A stretch of 11,069 bases of DNA. Source: DAORDI01 sp035345895 (GTDB taxonomy: Bacteria; Spirochaetota; Leptospiria; Leptospirales; Leptospiraceae). The notes under the pieces are model-generated. The model did not search any database, was not told the DNA's origin, and saw only the letters and a program-made list of their open reading frames with translations. Below, in pieces: positions 1 through 6,211 of this stretch. The stretch is taken from NCBI GenBank assembly GCA_035345895.1, contig DAORDI010000190.1, positions 1-11,069 on the forward strand, written 5' to 3'. Within the stretch, counting starts at the first letter, position 1, and every line of letters begins with the position of its first letter. A program made the position numbers and the translations under genes.

Positions 1-1
1 T

Positions 2-1165
2 CAGTCCCATTCTTGCAGCCCCGAAAATCAGGTCAAAATCTCCGAATGGATCAAATTCCCCAAAATAACTTCTATTTTTGGATAGCAGGATATAGTTTTC
101 ACGGGTAAGCACTTTTGTTCCGCAGAGAGTATCCTTGAACCTCTGACCTAAAACAAAGGAAAATGCCATTGCAAAGAATTTATTTCCCAAGAGATTGAAA
201 AACCGCATTGCTTCCTTTTCCATTGGATATACTAGGCGGCTCCCGTTGATGAATTCGCCTTTTCCTTTCACAATTGCACTGTAAAAACGAGGAAGATCTT
301 CTGGAGGAACTGTCATATCCGCATCCAGAATCATCAGAATATCCTTTTCCGCGTTTGAAAAGCCTTTTCGGACAGCGTCGCCTTTCCCTTTTCCCTCCTG
401 CTGAAAAATTCGGATATTCTTTTCATTTTTGTATTTGGCGGCGTATTCCTGAATTTTCTGCCAGGTGTCATCAGTAGAATTTCCTTCCACGAAAATCAGT
501 TCATCATCGGGTCCCATTTTAGGGAGTCGCTCAATAATCTTTTCAATGTTCCCTGATTCATTTCTGGCTGGCACAACCACTGATACACTCAGCTTTTTCC
601 TTTTCTCGTCCTGAAATAAAGGTCTCGCAATGAGTATATTCACCAGGGTAAAATTTCTAAAAAAAGGCAGAGGGGCCAAATACCTGTTCAGAAAATGGCT
701 GATGAGCGGAATATAAATGGGAAACAGGATTTTACCCTCCCTTCGGATTATTTCGAAATCAGAAAGCAGGAGAAGATTTGCAATGTCTTCATGTGTCACC
801 CAGTTTGATTCTTCTGTTTTTCTTCTCAGTCGCAGAAATGTGGCCAGACGCAGTACGGGCTTCCAAAGAGTGGAAAAATAAGTCACGGCCACTCTTGTTT
901 CTGAACTGCACACTGAATGGATACTGTTCAGAAAAGTTTCAATGTCTCTTTCATAGTGAACATTTCCATTCAGTAAAATATAGGAATATGCTTTATTTTT
1001 TACTGAAGAAAGACTGCTTTCACCTGTCCTGTGGTGCACAATATCTTTATGGGAATGTTCAGAAAAAAGCTTTTCATCTTCCGGATCAACGACAAGAAGA
1101 CTGTCTTCAGGACGAATGAATACCTGCAGATATTTGTTCAGAGTCTTATAAAAAAAACCTCTCAT
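2..1165 (-). CDS. Degenerate methyltransferase-like domain fused to family 2 glycosyltransferase (partial, 3' end outside window)
   Basis: The frame is open from ATG at 1165 to the left window edge, 388 codons without a stop. Residues about 1-185 resemble the C-terminal half of class I SAM-dependent methyltransferases found joined to glycosyltransferases: the run YSYILLNG (60-67), then TYFSTLWKPVLRLATFLRL (95-113), then NWVTHEDIANLLLLSDFEII (121-140). The glycine-rich SAM-binding loop is not visible; SLLVVDPED (22-30) stands in its place, so this half is probably not an active methyltransferase. Residues about 192 onward are a GT2 (GT-A fold) catalytic domain: VSVVVPARNE (194-203), an aspartate pair at D232-D233, the DAD metal/nucleotide motif at 281-283, GSRL (308-311) and DTLCGTK (345-351). 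This resembles dolichol-phosphate-mannose synthase-like enzymes acting at the cytoplasmic membrane, but the donor and acceptor cannot be read. ATG directly abuts the pssA stop, with AGGA seven bases upstream, so it is co-translated with pssA. Confidence 0.88.
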   Translation of the reverse strand, partial: MRGFFYKTLNKYLQVFIRPEDSLLVVDPEDEKLFSEHSHKDIVHHRTGESSLSSVKNKAYSYILLNGNVHYERDIETFLNSIHSVCSSETRVAVTYFSTLWKPVLRLATFLRLRRKTEESNWVTHEDIANLLLLSDFEIIRREGKILFPIYIPLISHFLNRYLAPLPFFRNFTLVNILIARPLFQDEKRKKLSVSVVVPARNESGNIEKIIERLPKMGPDDELIFVEGNSTDDTWQKIQEYAAKYKNEKNIRIFQQEGKGKGDAVRKGFSNAEKDILMILDADMTVPPEDLPRFYSAIVKGKGEFINGSRLVYPMEKEAMRFFNLLGNKFFAMAFSFVLGQRFKDTLCGTKVLTRENYILLSKNRSYFGEFDPFGDFDLIFGAARMGL

Positions 1166-1924
1166 TTAAAATTCCTGAATGATTTGAATGAAAAGACTGA
1201 TGATTCCGGAAAAAACGTAAAACAGTATCATTCCATAAAACAGATAAGGCAGAAGTTTGGGAGCCCCTACCGCCACACCGGCAAGAACCGCAACCAAGGA
1301 CCCTACCATAAAAATAAGTTTCCCCTTGGAAAACTTCCCTCTCATTGCCACCTGAGGTTTGGAATATCTGATTGTGGAAACCATCAGCCAGGCAATGACC
1401 ACAAATCCTGTAACAGTAAGAATGTCGGCAATCTGACTGTTAGGAAAGGTAATCGGGAAAAAAGCCACAATTACTCCGGCTATCGGTGAAGGCAGACCGG
1501 TAAATGAAGAAGGATCATGTGCAACTGTGAATCTGGCAAGTCTGTATGCGGCACAGATCGGAAAAAGAGCGGCAATAAACATCCCTACGTGAAAATAATT
1601 TCCTGTATTAAAAAGATCGAGCTGATACTTCTGCAGAATCATTTTATACATCAGAAATCCGGGAGCAATTCCGAATGTGGTCAGATCGGCAAGAGTGTCC
1701 AGTTCAGCACCAAGGTCACTTGTAGCATTCAGCGCTCTGGCCACCATCCCGTCAAATCCGTCAAAAACGGCCGCCAGAATGATAAAAACGCCGGAAAGAA
1801 AAAACAGTTTAGAATTTTCTGGACTCCCGATCACCGCGCTCGAAGATACAAGGATAGAAATGAACCCGAATGTAAGATTTCCCAAAGAAAGTGTATTCGG
1901 TACCCAGTTTAACTTTAGTTTCAT
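1166..1924 (-). CDS. pssA: CDP-diacylglycerol--serine O-phosphatidyltransferase (phosphatidylserine synthase)
   Basis: Integral membrane enzyme of the CDP-alcohol phosphatidyltransferase family. It would transfer phosphatidyl from CDP-diacylglycerol to serine, the first committed step to phosphatidylethanolamine. The full family motif is present with exact spacing: D58-G59-x2-A62-R63-x8-G72-x3-D76-x3-D80. The opening NWVPNTLSLGNLTFGF (6-21) matches the usual PssA beginning. Hydrophobic segments follow around 40-55, 110-130, 145-165, 170-185, 205-222 and 226-247. At 252 residues it is a typical length for the membrane-bound (type II) enzyme. Its ATG overlaps the TsaD stop as ATGA, with AGAGG just upstream. 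A phosphatidylglycerophosphate synthase or another CDP-alcohol enzyme is possible because the motif is shared, but the N-terminus and length favour PssA. Confidence 0.88.
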   Translation of the reverse strand: MKLKLNWVPNTLSLGNLTFGFISILVSSSAVIGSPENSKLFFLSGVFIILAAVFDGFDGMVARALNATSDLGAELDTLADLTTFGIAPGFLMYKMILQKYQLDLFNTGNYFHVGMFIAALFPICAAYRLARFTVAHDPSSFTGLPSPIAGVIVAFFPITFPNSQIADILTVTGFVVIAWLMVSTIRYSKPQVAMRGKFSKGKLIFMVGSLVAVLAGVAVGAPKLLPYLFYGMILFYVFSGIISLFIQIIQEF

Positions 1925-2931
1925 GTTTCCTCTCTGTAAGGACTGACTGCAAAATCCAGCCCTGAAATTTTTTTGGCCTGAAATAAATAATACCCCAGAC
2001 AGGCTGTCATTGCCCCGTTATCAGTACAAAGCAATTTTTTTTTCGGATAAATCAATTGAAATCTCTTTTTCACGGAAAGTTTTTCCAGCCGTTCCCGCAG
2101 GAAAGTATTGGCAAGAACACCTCCTGCTGCGACTACCCGGTGAATTCCGGTATCCGACACGAGTTTTGATATGTTTTTTTCTACAAGTTCAAATGCAGAA
2201 TTTTGATAGTGCCAGCATACTTCAGGAATTCTGCTGATGTAATCAGGATTTTTTCTGGTAAAATAGAGAAGACTGGTTTTCAGGCCTGAATAGGAAAAGA
2301 AACGGTTATTTCCTCCTGTATTTACTTTGGGAAAAAGGGCACCTTTTCTCTCACCCTGAAATTCTGCGGCCTTTTTTTCAATGAGAGGTCCTCCCGGGTA
2401 TCCAAGACCAAGCAGGATTGCTGCCTTGTCCAAAGCCTCGCCCAAAGCGTCATCCCTGGTATCTGCCAGAACTGTCATTTTCCCAGGTTCATCCACTTTG
2501 AATACAGCAGAATTTCCTCCTGACAGAAGCAGGCCAAGGAAAGGATACTCCAGAATATTTCCTTCCAGCTGCACGGCAGAAAGATGAGATTCCAGATGAT
2601 CAACTGCAATGACAGGGATTCTCAGACATAAAGATAGGACCTTTGCCAACTGCGCTCCGATCATCAGTGACCCGAGAAGTCCCGGTCTGTTTGCCACTGC
2701 AATGTAATTTAAGTTTGAAAGAGAAATTCGGGCATCGGAAAGAGCCGCATCCAGAAGATAATTTATCTTTTCCAAATGCGCCCTTGAAGCGATTTCGGGA
2801 ACAACCCCGTGAAAACGGGAATGGAGTTCAGTCTGACTGAATATCCTCAGACTTCTTTCAATTTTCCCGTCCTGCACTATCCCGACAGATGTCTCATCAC
2901 AGCTGCTCTCTATGCCAAGACCAAGTATCAT
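1921..2931 (-). CDS. tsaD: tRNA N6-adenosine threonylcarbamoyltransferase TsaD
   Basis: Catalytic subunit of the complex that transfers threonylcarbamoyl from TC-AMP to adenosine 37 of ANN-decoding tRNAs (t6A modification) in the cytoplasm. The 336-residue ASKHA-fold protein begins with GIESSCDET (6-14), carries VVPEIASRAH (43-52), the metal ligands H112 and H116 in VDHLESH, the LLSGGN nucleotide loop (135-140), YPGGP (178-182), VVAAGGVLAN (266-275) and the third metal ligand D304 in CTDNGAM. SGGN instead of the common SGGH is, to my knowledge, seen in leptospiral TsaD as well. Length is normal for bacterial TsaD. The ATG overlaps the CtpA stop (ATGA) and the stop overlaps the pssA start, so it sits inside a coupled operon. 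No TsaB, TsaC or TsaE gene is in the window. Confidence 0.97.
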   Translation of the reverse strand: MILGLGIESSCDETSVGIVQDGKIERSLRIFSQTELHSRFHGVVPEIASRAHLEKINYLLDAALSDARISLSNLNYIAVANRPGLLGSLMIGAQLAKVLSLCLRIPVIAVDHLESHLSAVQLEGNILEYPFLGLLLSGGNSAVFKVDEPGKMTVLADTRDDALGEALDKAAILLGLGYPGGPLIEKKAAEFQGERKGALFPKVNTGGNNRFFSYSGLKTSLLYFTRKNPDYISRIPEVCWHYQNSAFELVEKNISKLVSDTGIHRVVAAGGVLANTFLRERLEKLSVKKRFQLIYPKKKLLCTDNGAMTACLGYYLFQAKKISGLDFAVSPYREET

Positions 2932-4298
2932 TTATTCTGTGATAAAACCTCTATCGCCTTATTGAGCTGAACGTCAAACTCTCTGTCAAATATCGGAAGC
3001 TTTTCCCCGACAGAATACTCTCTTTTCAGCAGATATCTGGCAAGTTCCGGCCGGATTCTGATACTTTTTTTCTGAAGAATTTCGATAAACAAATCCAGAT
3101 TTCTTTCATTAAAACCGGGATGTTCTTTTACAAAAGCGGGAAGAAGATTGGCCTTGTGCATTTTATCCAGATAAAACTTTTCGTCCTCATCCGGTCCGAA
3201 TGCTTCAGTGGCGATATCAGGAGTAATTCCCTTTTTATGAATGGATACTCCGCTGGGAGTGTAGTATTTCTGAATAGTCAGTGCAATCCCCGTTTTATAG
3301 GACAAAGGATAAATATTCTGAACAGAGCCTTTTCCGAAGGACTGGGTTCCAAGGATAGATGCTCTTTTATGATCCTGCATCGCACCAGCAAAAATTTCGG
3401 ATGCACTTGCAGATCCTCCGTTCATCAAAACAATCATCGGAATGTCAGTATACTTGTCCTGTCTTCCTGTAGATTTAAAAACTCGGATCAGTTTTTCTCC
3501 CCTTCCTTTGACTGAAACAATATCCTTGTTTTCCGGAAGGAACAGGTCGGAAAGCTCAATTGCAAGATCCAAAAGTCCACCGGGATTGGATCTTAAATCT
3601 ACAATGAGTCCCTTCATATTCTTAGCCTTAAGTTCTCCAAGAATTTTCTTGAACTCATTTAAAGTACCTTCCTTCCCCATAAACTGAGACAGACGAATAT
3701 ATCCCAGTTTTTCATTCTCAAGGAATGCTTTTTTCAAAAATTGAATCCTGATCTGTTCACGCACCAAAGAAAGAGAAACCGGATCTTTTACTGACTTTCT
3801 TCTGATTTTTAAATTTACACTGGTGCCGGGTGCACCTCTCATAATCTTGATAGCATCCTGAATCGACATTTTTTCAGTGCTCTGACCGTTAATCTCAATG
3901 ATTTTATCCTGAGGCTGAACACCTGCTCTCTGCGCAGGAGTGTCATCAATTGGAGCAACGACAAGAATCCCGCCTTCCGTAGGAGCCACTTCCATCCCCA
4001 CTCCCCCGAAACTTCCGCGTGTTTCTTCCTGAAGCTGCTTGAATTCCTCCTCATCCATAAATCGGGTATGAGGATCTCCAAGAGTGGAAATCATTCCTTT
4101 AATTGCACCTTGATATAAATTCTTGTCCTCCGAAGTTTCCACGAAATCGGAATCAATCAGTGCAGAAATTTCATGAAATACCTGCAGGAATTTTTCTCCC
4201 TCCAGCGAAATTGCTTTTGCTTTTTCAAAGGGGAAAAAGGAATACGCTGCAAGCAGCATTGTACTGAACAGCCAGAATAGTCTTTCTTTATTTTTCAT
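2928..4298 (-). CDS. ctpA: S41-family carboxyl-terminal processing protease (CtpA/Prc type)
   Basis: Exported serine protease that trims or degrades envelope proteins from their C-termini. Order seen in 456 residues: a signal or anchor segment (about 7-28), the S41 N-terminal region with LGDPHTRF (73-80), a PDZ domain (about 97-175, with GVGMEV and GVQPQDKIIEING), and the protease core with VDLRSNPGG (233-241), NGGSASASEIFAGA (293-306) and SFGKGSVQ (320-327). The Ser-Lys-Gln triad reads as S298, K323 and Q327; the +25 and +4 spacing matches that of B. subtilis CtpB as I recall it. The C-terminal region after about 365 is helical and unassigned. The gene overlaps the upstream lipoprotein by 11 bases and TsaD by 4. 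A weak GAGA precedes the ATG, consistent with coupling. The precise substrate is unknown. Confidence 0.93.
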   Translation of the reverse strand: MKNKERLFWLFSTMLLAAYSFFPFEKAKAISLEGEKFLQVFHEISALIDSDFVETSEDKNLYQGAIKGMISTLGDPHTRFMDEEEFKQLQEETRGSFGGVGMEVAPTEGGILVVAPIDDTPAQRAGVQPQDKIIEINGQSTEKMSIQDAIKIMRGAPGTSVNLKIRRKSVKDPVSLSLVREQIRIQFLKKAFLENEKLGYIRLSQFMGKEGTLNEFKKILGELKAKNMKGLIVDLRSNPGGLLDLAIELSDLFLPENKDIVSVKGRGEKLIRVFKSTGRQDKYTDIPMIVLMNGGSASASEIFAGAMQDHKRASILGTQSFGKGSVQNIYPLSYKTGIALTIQKYYTPSGVSIHKKGITPDIATEAFGPDEDEKFYLDKMHKANLLPAFVKEHPGFNERNLDLFIEILQKKSIRIRPELARYLLKREYSVGEKLPIFDREFDVQLNKAIEVLSQNK

Positions 4299-4569
4299 TC
4301 TCTAGTCTCTTAGACAGAATTGGATATTTGGATTTAATTTTTTCCAGTACTTTGGGGCAGGAATACCTGTACTGGGAGCAGATTTCCTGGAGTATTTTAC
4401 GGTCGGATGGGCGCATATCAGGATCTTCCATCTCCAATGACTGATGGAAACGGTACATTGCAAATTTTTCCAATACGCTTTCCATATCCTTGTCTGCAAT
4501 TTCAGTCTTGCTGTTGGAACAGTGAAACGAAAGAACAGACAAAAGCAGTAAACTGAAAAACCTGCGCAT
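4288..4569 (-). CDS. Small putative lipoprotein, unknown function
   Basis: Unrecognised 93-residue protein. From the internal ATG at 4569 it begins MRRFFSLLLLSVLSFHC, a short basic then hydrophobic signal peptide ending at Cys17, which could be lipidated. His at -1 and Phe at -2 are not classical lipobox residues, though spirochaetal lipoboxes are permissive. The mature part is charged and looks helical, with two further cysteines eight apart (ICSQYRYSC). An ATG at 4614 would add 15 residues, but it lies in the loop of an inverted repeat and gives an odd N-terminus, so I prefer 4569. Neither start has a convincing ribosome binding site. It overlaps ctpA by 11 bases, so the two are probably co-translated; a role as accessory or substrate of the protease is only a guess from that position. 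Confidence 0.72.
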   Translation of the reverse strand: MRRFFSLLLLSVLSFHCSNSKTEIADKDMESVLEKFAMYRFHQSLEMEDPDMRPSDRKILQEICSQYRYSCPKVLEKIKSKYPILSKRLENEK

Positions 4570-4594
4570 CCTGTTCAAAAGATTATCAGGCAGG

Positions 4595-4644
4595 CCTCTT
4601 TTCGGTAAAAACATTCTAAAAGGACTATCTTTACCGGTAAGAGG
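4595..4644. repeat. Inverted repeat between lexA and the small lipoprotein gene
   Basis: Arms 4595-4609 and 4630-4644 are complementary at 13 of 15 positions around a 20-base loop. The right arm contains the perfect palindrome TTACCGGTAA (4631-4640). On the minus-strand transcript the hairpin would start nine bases after the lexA stop codon. No T-run follows it, so it is not a classical intrinsic terminator. It could be a weak attenuator, a processing site, or a structure that covers the ATG at 4614. Confidence 0.5.
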
Positions 4645-4652
4645 TTTGTCAA

Positions 4653-5261
4653 TTAGTAAACTCTATAGAGTCCTATGAGTTTTCCTAAAATTTCCACCTT
4701 TTTTGCCTTAATGGGTTTATATGCTTTGTTTCTCGCTTCCAGTCGGACATGGTCTGTCTCTTTGTAGTAAGCTTTCAATGTAGCTTCATTTTCAATCATT
4801 GCCACAACAAGCTCTCCGTTTTTCGCAGTTTCCTTTTTCTGAATGATGGCGATATCTCCGTCATTGATGCCTGCACCAATCATGGAATCCCCTACTACAC
4901 GGAGGGCATAGACTGTTCCTTTCTTTGCAAGTTCGTCCGATACGGGAATGTAGTCTTCAATATTTTCTTCAGCCAGAATAGGAAGACCTGCAGCAACTCT
5001 TCCTACAAGAGGAACACTCATAACATGCACAGGTATCTTGTCTTCCGATTTCTGCCTGAGGAGTTCAAGGCCTCTGGACTGATTTTTGGAAGTTTTGATA
5101 TATCCCTTTTTTTCAAGTGCCTTCAGATGATCATATGCACCTTTTGCCGTAATCTCAAAACCTAGAGCCACTTCACGGATAGTGGGAGGATAACCTTTTT
5201 CCATTATAAAATCAGTGATAAAGCTGATGATCAGCTGCTGTTTGTCTGTTAAGTCCTTCAT
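4653..5261 (-). CDS. lexA: LexA SOS repressor / autoprotease
   Basis: Transcriptional repressor of the DNA damage response that cleaves itself when stimulated by RecA filaments. With ATG at 5261 the protein has 202 residues, the usual LexA length, and starts MKDLTDKQ as in leptospiral LexA. The N-terminal winged helix-turn-helix covers about 1-68, with PPTIREVALGFEITAKGAYD at 25-44. The self-cleavage site Ala91-Gly92 lies in GRVAAGLP. The catalytic dyad is S126 (VVGDSM) and K163 (ATLKAYY). A TTG at 5273 would add four residues, but family alignment from memory favours 5261. No Shine-Dalgarno sequence precedes either start. It heads the minus-strand gene string and is divergent from the metal-uptake cluster. 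Autoregulation is expected, but the operator is not obvious (see the inverted repeat at 5264-5291). Confidence 0.96.
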   Translation of the reverse strand: MKDLTDKQQLIISFITDFIMEKGYPPTIREVALGFEITAKGAYDHLKALEKKGYIKTSKNQSRGLELLRQKSEDKIPVHVMSVPLVGRVAAGLPILAEENIEDYIPVSDELAKKGTVYALRVVGDSMIGAGINDGDIAIIQKKETAKNGELVVAMIENEATLKAYYKETDHVRLEARNKAYKPIKAKKVEILGKLIGLYRVY

Positions 5262-5263
5262 AC

Positions 5264-5291
5264 TAAACAACAATTACTTAATATTTGTTTA
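5264..5291. promoter_or_regulatory. Inverted repeat in the lexA leader, possible operator
   Basis: TAAACAA (5264-5270) and TTGTTTA (5285-5291) form a perfect 7-base inverted repeat with a 14-base spacer, directly in front of the lexA start. It may be a LexA autoregulatory site or a leader structure. It does not match the TTTG-N5-CAAA box reported for Leptospira LexA, so assignment to LexA is speculative. Confidence 0.35.
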
Positions 5292-5297
5292 TGTCAA
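5269..5297 (-). promoter_or_regulatory. Candidate lexA promoter
   Basis: On the minus strand a perfect -35 hexamer TTGACA lies at 5297-5292. At 17 bases spacing the -10 would be ATTGTT (5274-5269), a poor match. If this promoter is used, transcription would start within a few bases of the lexA ATG at 5261, giving a nearly leaderless message, which fits the absence of a ribosome binding site. An alternative -10, TATTAA (5283-5278), has no good -35. Confidence 0.4.
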
Positions 5298-5313
5298 CTC
5301 ATGAAAAAAAAAG

Positions 5314-5342
5314 TTGAAAAAAAAAGAGGGTTTTAGGTTAAT
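5314..5342 (+). promoter_or_regulatory. Candidate promoter of the metal-uptake cluster
   Basis: TTGAAA (5314-5319, five of six to the -35 consensus) is followed after exactly 17 bases by GTTAAT (5337-5342, four of six to the -10 consensus). The -10 overlaps the first ATGCAA half-site of the repeat cluster downstream, the arrangement expected for repression. Confidence 0.45.
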
Positions 5343-5376
5343 GCAACTGAACTGCAAATGCAACTCTATTGCATTA
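5339..5376. promoter_or_regulatory. Clustered ATGCAA/TTGCAT half-sites, candidate Zur/Fur-family operator
   Basis: AATGCAA (5357-5363), five bases, then TTGCATT (5369-5375) is a perfect 19-base interrupted palindrome, the size range bound by Fur-family dimers. A further copy, TAATGCAA at 5339-5346, is perfectly inverted relative to TTGCATTA at 5369-5376. AATGCAACT occurs twice as a direct repeat (5340 and 5357), with a partial ACTGCAA at 5351. The block lies between the candidate -10 and the ribosome binding site of the first gene. The regulator is not in the window. Zinc as signal is inferred from the genes downstream. Confidence 0.55.
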
Positions 5377-5394
5377 CAGAAAAAGGAGAAGAAA

Positions 5395-6144
5395 TTGAGA
5401 TACCATATTGTAATACTTACATTCATCTTAGGAATGATATCCGACTGTGAAGTTTTCAAAGCCAAGAAAAAATCGGACAACAGTTCCGCATTGGCAGCAG
5501 CATTTCTCGCATCGCAGGGAGGCTGCACAAGCTCGACCGCGTCCTCGATCGGCGGGAGCACAAGAACCTCGTTCAATGTCAGCGGGACATCCTGTGCCTC
5601 AGGACTTGCAGCCATCGGATTTACCGGCGAGGGGCTGACGGCAGGACTCACCGGATCAGGGACAGGCAGCAGACTTGCAAGCACAGGAACTTTCAGTGCA
5701 GGCGGAGAAAAGAAAATGAATATCGAAGTGACTTTTCTGCTGACTGATTCTTCCGGCTATCTGGATGTGATCGGAAATGCTTCCGTCTCCGGCGCTCAGG
5801 CGACAGGACCTGCAATCAGATTGAAATCATCAGGAACAGATGTGCTTGCATCAGGTTCATCGACAGGATCCGCACCGGACTCCGGCGGAAATACGGCTGC
5901 AGGAACAGGATCTGAAAAAACATACTGTCTGGAGTTCCATGAAGAAAACGGAACTCATCTGTTCGGATGGCCAAAGTCCTGCGCCTCTCTTTCCGACTCG
6001 GAGAAAGGAAGTTATACAATCAATAAGGAAGGACTGACGAGCGCAAATCCCGGAAGCAGGATGGGATTTATTCTGAACAAGGCCGTCCTGAAAAGTTTCA
6101 TTGTCACATCAGGAAAGATAGGCACTGCAGGAAGCCTTCAGTAA
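5395..6144 (+). CDS. Ser/Gly/Thr-rich exported protein, probable lipoprotein, first gene of metal-uptake cluster
   Basis: Unrecognised 249-residue protein. I chose TTG at 5395 because AGGAG (5384-5388) sits six bases upstream and the product then begins with a clean signal peptide, RYHIVILTFILGMISDC, with Cys18 as likely lipidation site. Asp at -1 is unusual for a lipobox. TTG at 5314 and ATG at 5341 are in frame but lack a good ribosome site and would run through the operator. Residues 29-105 are low complexity, rich in Ser, Gly, Ala and Thr, with cysteines at 44 and 67. Residues 106-249 look like a folded, beta-rich domain with C178 and C196 and two histidines (182, 188). The coding DNA around 5500-5700 is visibly richer in GC than its neighbours. 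Its place ahead of the porin-like and Znu genes suggests a surface or periplasmic role in metal acquisition, which is inference only. Confidence 0.8.
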   Translation: MRYHIVILTFILGMISDCEVFKAKKKSDNSSALAAAFLASQGGCTSSTASSIGGSTRTSFNVSGTSCASGLAAIGFTGEGLTAGLTGSGTGSRLASTGTFSAGGEKKMNIEVTFLLTDSSGYLDVIGNASVSGAQATGPAIRLKSSGTDVLASGSSTGSAPDSGGNTAAGTGSEKTYCLEFHEENGTHLFGWPKSCASLSDSEKGSYTINKEGLTSANPGSRMGFILNKAVLKSFIVTSGKIGTAGSLQ

Positions 6145-6158
6145 AAAGACTGGGATGC

Positions 6159-6191
6159 TGAGGCATACCAGGACGAAAAGGGTATGGCTCA
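6159..6191. repeat. Hairpin in the gap before the outer membrane protein gene
   Basis: Arms 6159-6169 and 6181-6191 pair at 10 of 11 positions around an 11-base loop. The stem ends 10 bases before the AGGAG of the next gene. No T-run follows on the plus strand, so it is not a normal terminator. It could stabilise or tune the message between the lipoprotein and porin-like genes. Confidence 0.5.
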
Positions 6192-6211
6192 AAATTCATT
6201 AAGGAGTTTGA

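Noticed and set aside
1031..1912. Plus-strand open frames opposite pssA and the glycosyltransferase (1031-1489, 1517-1912)
   Set aside because: They are antisense to genes with intact family motifs and their peptides show no domain, signal or ribosome site.
3120..3515. Plus-strand open frame opposite ctpA
   Set aside because: Antisense shadow of the protease core, which carries the complete catalytic triad on the minus strand.
5284..5297. Canonical leptospiral SOS box TTTG-N5-CAAA before lexA
   Set aside because: TTTG is present at 5284-5287 but CAAA does not follow at the required spacing; only TTG-N7-CAA is present.
5301..5330. A-tracts at 5303-5312 and 5317-5325 as phase-variation slippage tracts
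   Set aside because: They are interrupted and lie outside any coding frame; an effect on promoter spacing or curvature is possible but nothing in the sequence shows it.
5314..5394. N-terminal extension of the lead lipoprotein from TTG 5314 or ATG 5341
   Set aside because: Both run through the promoter and ATGCAA repeats, lack a suitable ribosome site and would precede the signal peptide with a charged stretch. TTG 5395 has AGGAG at the right distance.
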